Positions 60,420 through 64,000 of a stretch of DNA of 64,000 bases are shown here, piece after piece (positions within the stretch are counted from its first letter, which is position 1; each line of letters opens with the position of its first letter). Position numbers and translations under genes: made by a program. This DNA comes from Allomyces macrogynus ATCC 38327 (taxonomy: Eukaryota > Blastocladiomycota > Blastocladiomycetes > Blastocladiales > Blastocladiaceae). The stretch spans positions 1,257,137-1,321,136 of the forward strand of contig GG745341.1 in the NCBI GenBank assembly GCA_000151295.1, given 5' to 3'. The notes under the pieces are model-generated. The model had not been told where the DNA came from. It ran no database searches and was given only the letters and a program-made list of their open reading frames with translations.

Positions 60420-60735
60420 TTCCTTGCAGGCTCGATTGGACAGTGCATTAGCCAGGTCATCAGCATGGGCAAGGGCAGACCATTAGCGCGCATTGAGGTG
60501 CAGACATTAGCAGAGTGATGACGGCAGGACAATGATGCTGTGGTAGGGGAACACCATGGTGTTCTCGTTGGAGGCCACTGGGCATGACAGAATGCATGGA
60601 GCATTGATGGAGAAGGCAATGTTGGTGGACAACAGCAATATGAGCTTGCTGACAGCTGTCACCTCATATCTGTCTGCACCATGCACCATTTTGTTAAGGT
60701 ATTGACCTTTGAGTTGAGCATCTTTCATTGGCAAC
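60420..60735 (-). mobile_element. Possible reverse-transcriptase remnant
   Basis: On the minus strand a segment reads ALAHADDLANALSNRACKE. Its x-A-D-D-L core, in hydrophobic context, resembles the catalytic motif of LINE-type reverse transcriptases (Y/F-A-D-D). Upstream frames are interrupted by stops, so any element is dead. The match rests on a very short motif. Confidence 0.3.
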
Positions 60736-61626
60736 CCTCACATTAGTTTGGCACATTCTCCTTGATGGCACATAGCATGTCTTGCAGCAATAAATCGGAG
60801 CATGGGCAACTTGATGCAGTGTCCACACAGGCTCAGGTTCGATTCCTGGCCTCTCAGATAGGTATTTTCTGATGTCTGTGCAGCAACGCTCAATGATCGA
60901 CCTTATGTTGATGTCCATATGTTTTTTTGTTCTGCATTGGGGATCCTCAAGTCAGGCTGAGACAGTTGGTCTCACAATTAGTGCTGACATGCCACCAGTT
61001 GCTGAACAATGCAATTACCTATATTCATGTTGAATGACACACAGGGACTGTTGGTGGCCACAAATACTGATCTTGACAATGTTGAGTAATGATCTTTACT
61101 GATAGTCAGTGCAACCACTGTGATCAAGACCAATTTGGAACCAAGTGTGAGGTCCTTGTGGCCACCTCCAAGCTGGACAAGAAATGACAATGATCCAGGA
61201 TGCGTTTAACAGCATGGGCAAGTCTAGACAGTGGTGCCATGTGAGGTCATTAAGATCTGCTTTGTTTCTTTGATGGGCTTGTTCAGATGAATGTGTTGAA
61301 GCAGTGGAGATGTGGATGGGACTAGGAAGTGTTATGGGAAAATCAGGGTTTCACCACATCTGGGAAATTATCGCGATGGGATTGACTGCTCAATAAATCC
61401 CTCATGTTTTCTTTCCAAACAACTCCCTGTTCTTGTTCTTGGCCTCAGCTGACCAGACACAGACAGTGTCACTGGTTTGCTGTTGTCCAGCAAGCACACT
61501 GACTGCACCAACATCGCCAAAACGCGACTCCTCACACCGCCACCACCCGCAGAACCACACGATGGGCTGAGCGACGAACTTGCAGCAGTCCCATGCGTGC
61601 TGAGTCAGCTGTCACCATAATGGCAC

Positions 61627-61809
61627 TCACCCACTCTGAGATTCAAGCTGTGCAGCACTGTGACATGGCACACCAGGCTCTGCTCCACCCCCCTTGTTGC
61701 TGGGCGTGTTCTTCTTGCCCGATGCGGCCTTGCTGGTGGCAGGCTTGGACGGCATGGCCTTTGCAGTGGGCGGTTTGGCCTTCAGCATCACACAGTTGCT
61801 GGTCACCAT
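61627..61809 (-). pseudogene. Possible histone H2B-like N-terminal tail remnant with TATA box
   Basis: The minus-strand ATG at 61809 opens a Lys/Ala/Pro-rich stretch (LKAKPPTAKAMPSKPATSKAASGKK) like a core-histone tail. It lacks any histone fold and ends at a stop about 60 codons on. A CTATAAAGG motif lies about 65 nt upstream (about 61870, minus). This could also be an unrelated basic peptide. Confidence 0.25.
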
Positions 61810-62419
61810 AGTGATGGTTGCATGGGTGGAGGGTGGGGCATGAGCCCACAGATCATAGAGCGGCGGCCGCCTTTATAGAGATGATGCGGGCGGTCGCAGG
61901 GCGTCTGTCTGGGTCGTGGCGTGTGGGTGGTGGGTCGGGGAAGGGGGCTGTGTGGAGTTGAGCGATGACAGCAAAAATCGTGTCCCAAGTCAAACCATGG
62001 TTTTTCCAGTGACATGGCCGATGACAGGGGTTGGGATCCCCTCTTCCGAACAAACATCAGACTCTGACTTTGCTGTTTTTCCGGTGACAAAAACACCGTT
62101 CACTGCGACTCAACATGGTGAGCCCGCCAATAACAGGGACCAAAGCCACTTCCGAACAGGCTCTAAAGAGGTTTGATCAAGCTGCATGGGGGATAACGTT
62201 GCGCGAGAACTCACAAATTGCCATGGAGCTGTAGGTAAATATGCTGGCAAGCTGACGAGAATGGCCCAGCAGTGCTAAGCCAGGTCGACCTTCAAGACAG
62301 CAAAGAACCAGCACAATGTATTGCAAGTAAATTTCTCCTAGCTCCTCATCTACCTTGATCCTTCTATTTACCACTCCACTTTCCACGTCGTGATGGGCGC
62401 CCCCGCCCATGTCCCACAC

Positions 62420-63071
62420 TCAATCCTGGTCCTTCAATGCCATCGCCTCCACAATCACCCGCGCCAACTTCTCAACCAGGTCCTCAAGGTACGACCCACA
62501 CACCGCAACCATGTACTGGTCCTTGATCGCCAAAAACGCATCCAAGGCCGCCTCGGGGCGCCGCTTCACGACACACACGTCCTCGAACCCACGACCTCAC
62601 TGCGGCCCGCATGAAACGCTCGCAGTGATGCCATGAACGTCGAGCACCTTACGACAACGCGACCCATCAACCTCACGCCAACCGTCCCGGGCTTGAAAAA
62701 CGGCGCAGTCATGATGGTATACGCGCGAGCCGCGCCTGCGCGAGATGCGAGCTGCCAAGTCGTTTTGCGTGGCCTGAGCCGGCGGCGTGGCGGGTGCGAG
62801 CGCGCCGGCGGCAGGCAGGCGCCATCGAAGGTGCCAGCGGGTGCTCGAGCTGGTAGAGGTGCGTCGGCGCGCGAGCGGGCGATGATGGAGCGGGACGCGC
62901 ACCGCGCCCTCGGTCGAGTTACGGACGCGGCAGCGGCGTCGGTGGGTGCACGTCGGTTGCACGGCACGTGCCATGTGCGTTTGGGAGCAAGATGGCCGCA
63001 GGCTCGCTGCAGTCCAAGTCCGCATCCAACTGGGGCATGGCGAGCGTGACGACCTTGCGCGGAAGCGGCAT
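62420..63071 (-). CDS. Hypothetical protein, several exons, boundaries unclear
   Basis: Three protein-like minus-strand segments. 63071-62970 reads MPLPRKVVTLAMPQLDADL.. ending NAHG before a GTGCCG donor. About 62720-62645 reads PFFKPGTVGVRLMGRVVVR before a possible GTGCTC donor. About 62575-62420 reads CVVKRRPEAALDAFLAIKDQY and VEKLARVIVEAMAL, with a TGA at 62420. The joins I tried do not all keep frame, so exon limits are open. I do not recognise the family. Confidence 0.4.
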
Positions 63072-63724
63072 CGGGGCCGACGCGTCGGAATCGCCGTCGT
63101 CGTGTGGGCGCTTGATGGGAGCGCGTGGGCGCGGCGCTCATGGTGGTCAAGAGCGAGTCGGGTGGTGGGCGGTGCTGCAGTGGCGGGTGTGCACGGCGCG
63201 GTGGCGGATCAGGGCGGGGTGGCCGGTCTCGCGCGAGCGAGCGGCGGGTGGGGATGGCCGCATGGGAGACGCGTCGTGCAAGAGCGCGAGACACGCGGCC
63301 GTCCAGGTGAAACCGTGCGCGCTTCGTTGGCAGCCACGCTGGCTCCCGATCGGGTCGCCCGCCAGCTGAGTGCGACATGACGCGAGCCGCACGCATCGAT
63401 GGCTCCTCGACACGTCGGCCGCGCCGGCCTTCGTTTCGGTGCCGAGCGATGGCTCCCTTGATGGCGCGCCGCTCGGCCTGGCCGCCGGCGCACTCCTTTC
63501 TCCCTGCGCGCACGAGTCCCGGTCCTCTCAGGTCCTCCACCTTCACCACCACCCGCACGACACTCACCGACCCTGCTCGCTCTTCCAACGCGCGAACCGA
63601 CCACGAGTGAGGTGCTTGCCCGCCGCGACCATTCCGCACGCGTCCTCACGGTGCATTTCGCTGACAACACGCTGCTCTTCTCTTCTCTCCAGCGATCCGG
63701 CCGTCATCTCCCCTCGCTTCAACC
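63072..63724. other. GC-rich intergenic stretch before the last gene
   Basis: CpG-rich, with several long chance frames on both strands but no recognisable product. It probably holds the divergent promoters of the flanking genes. Confidence 0.4.
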
Positions 63725-64000
63725 ATGATGGCGACGACAACGACGCGCACGACAATGGTGCACCGGCCACGGCTCCTCGGCCCGCTCGCCGCCGCCGCGA
63801 TCGCGGTGCTCGCGCTGCTCGTCGTGGCCGGCACCGTCGCGGCCACTCCGCGCCGGTCTCATCCGCGCCGCCACGACGTGCACCACCGGCACCGACTGCA
63901 CGATCTCGAGCGGTACGAGCTCGCCGACCTCGACGCGTTCCGGTAGACCTGGACGCGGATCACGACGCCGTGCCCGCGGGATCCGTGCCGCCACCGACGA
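63725..64000 (+). CDS. Start of a secreted or membrane protein gene, 3' partial
   Basis: ATG at 63725 (or 63728) followed by a basic stretch and a strong hydrophobic segment (LLGPLAAAAIAVLALLVVAGTVAA), typical of a signal peptide or anchor. A His/Arg-rich stretch follows (RRSHPRRHDVHHRHRLHDL). The frame meets TAG at about 63944, directly at CCGGTAGAC, so a splice donor there may continue the gene beyond the window. Function unknown. Confidence 0.45.

Larger units (their letters stand above)
59661..62419. repeat. Intergenic region, CpG-poor from about 60300, with element relics
   Basis: 59661-60290 is CpG-rich and is probably the SWAP-gene promoter (read leftward) plus flank. 60300-61500 is TpG/CpA-rich, decayed DNA. 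A T-arm-like string CAGG-TTCGATT-CCTGG lies at about 60834-60850. Two possible remnants are listed separately. From 61850 CpG rises again without a supported gene until 62420. Confidence 0.5.

Overview
This window is nuclear DNA of a fungus. The genes are GC- and CpG-rich and split by many short introns (mostly 62-97 nt). They encode fungal proteins: a Cch1-type calcium channel, a UCS-domain myosin chaperone, a Cdc25-type RasGEF, a mitochondrial-type carbamoyl-phosphate synthase large chain, Ade4, Mzm1, Atp12 and a ubiquitin-L40 fusion. The GC-rich coding and the dominant GTNCG 5' splice sites would fit a zoosporic lineage such as Blastocladiomycota (Allomyces/Catenaria), but that placement is inference.

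Layout. 1-4.4 kb: full-size ABCB exporter (+), 5' end outside the window, one apparent frameshift. 4.4-7.8 kb: a non-coding stretch with a dispersed repeat and a possible broken minus-strand gene. 7.8-8.5 kb: ubiquitin-L40 (+). 8.6-11.8 kb: an almost CpG-free island with a second repeat copy. 12.4-15.3 kb: Ser/Thr kinase (+) with a 10-nt microexon. 16.4-17.1 kb: broken secreted lipase. 17.6-19.8 kb: UCS/She4 (+). 20.0-22.0 kb: divergent MZM1 (-) and ATP12 (+), followed by a CpG-decayed ATP12 copy. 24.1-25.4 kb: NmrA-like protein (+). 25.9-33.3 kb: CCH1 (-). 35.1-36.0 kb: PRA1 (-) with a decayed copy of its last exon beside it. 36.9-38.3 kb: acidic Sgd1/NOM1-like N-terminal protein (+). 39.4-41.3 kb: ADE4 (-). 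42.4-42.8 kb: small nuclear-type hypothetical (-). 43.6-47.4 kb: CPS large subunit (+). 48.9-52.8 kb: RasGEF (-). 53.4-55.8 kb: G-patch protein (-). 56-58 kb: decayed DNA. 58.1-59.7 kb: SWAP/SURP splicing factor (-). 59.7-62.4 kb: decayed DNA with reverse-transcriptase-like and histone-tail-like remnants. 62.4-63.1 kb: hypothetical (-). 63.7-64 kb: start of a secreted-protein gene (+).

The genes do not form a pathway cluster. Ade4 (purines) and CPS (arginine/pyrimidine precursor) lie 2.3 kb apart. The divergent MZM1/ATP12 pair are both mitochondrial respiratory assembly factors. The most interesting pattern is the contrast between CpG-rich genes and islands in which CpG has almost vanished and TpG/CpA is abundant. 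The decayed ATP12 copy next to its intact relative shows the same change directly. Together these suggest CpG-targeted mutation (methylation decay or a RIP-like process) acting on repeats and duplicates. Intron joins were deduced by hand from reading frame, GT/AG and protein-family expectation; their coordinates are estimates unless stated as phase-checked.
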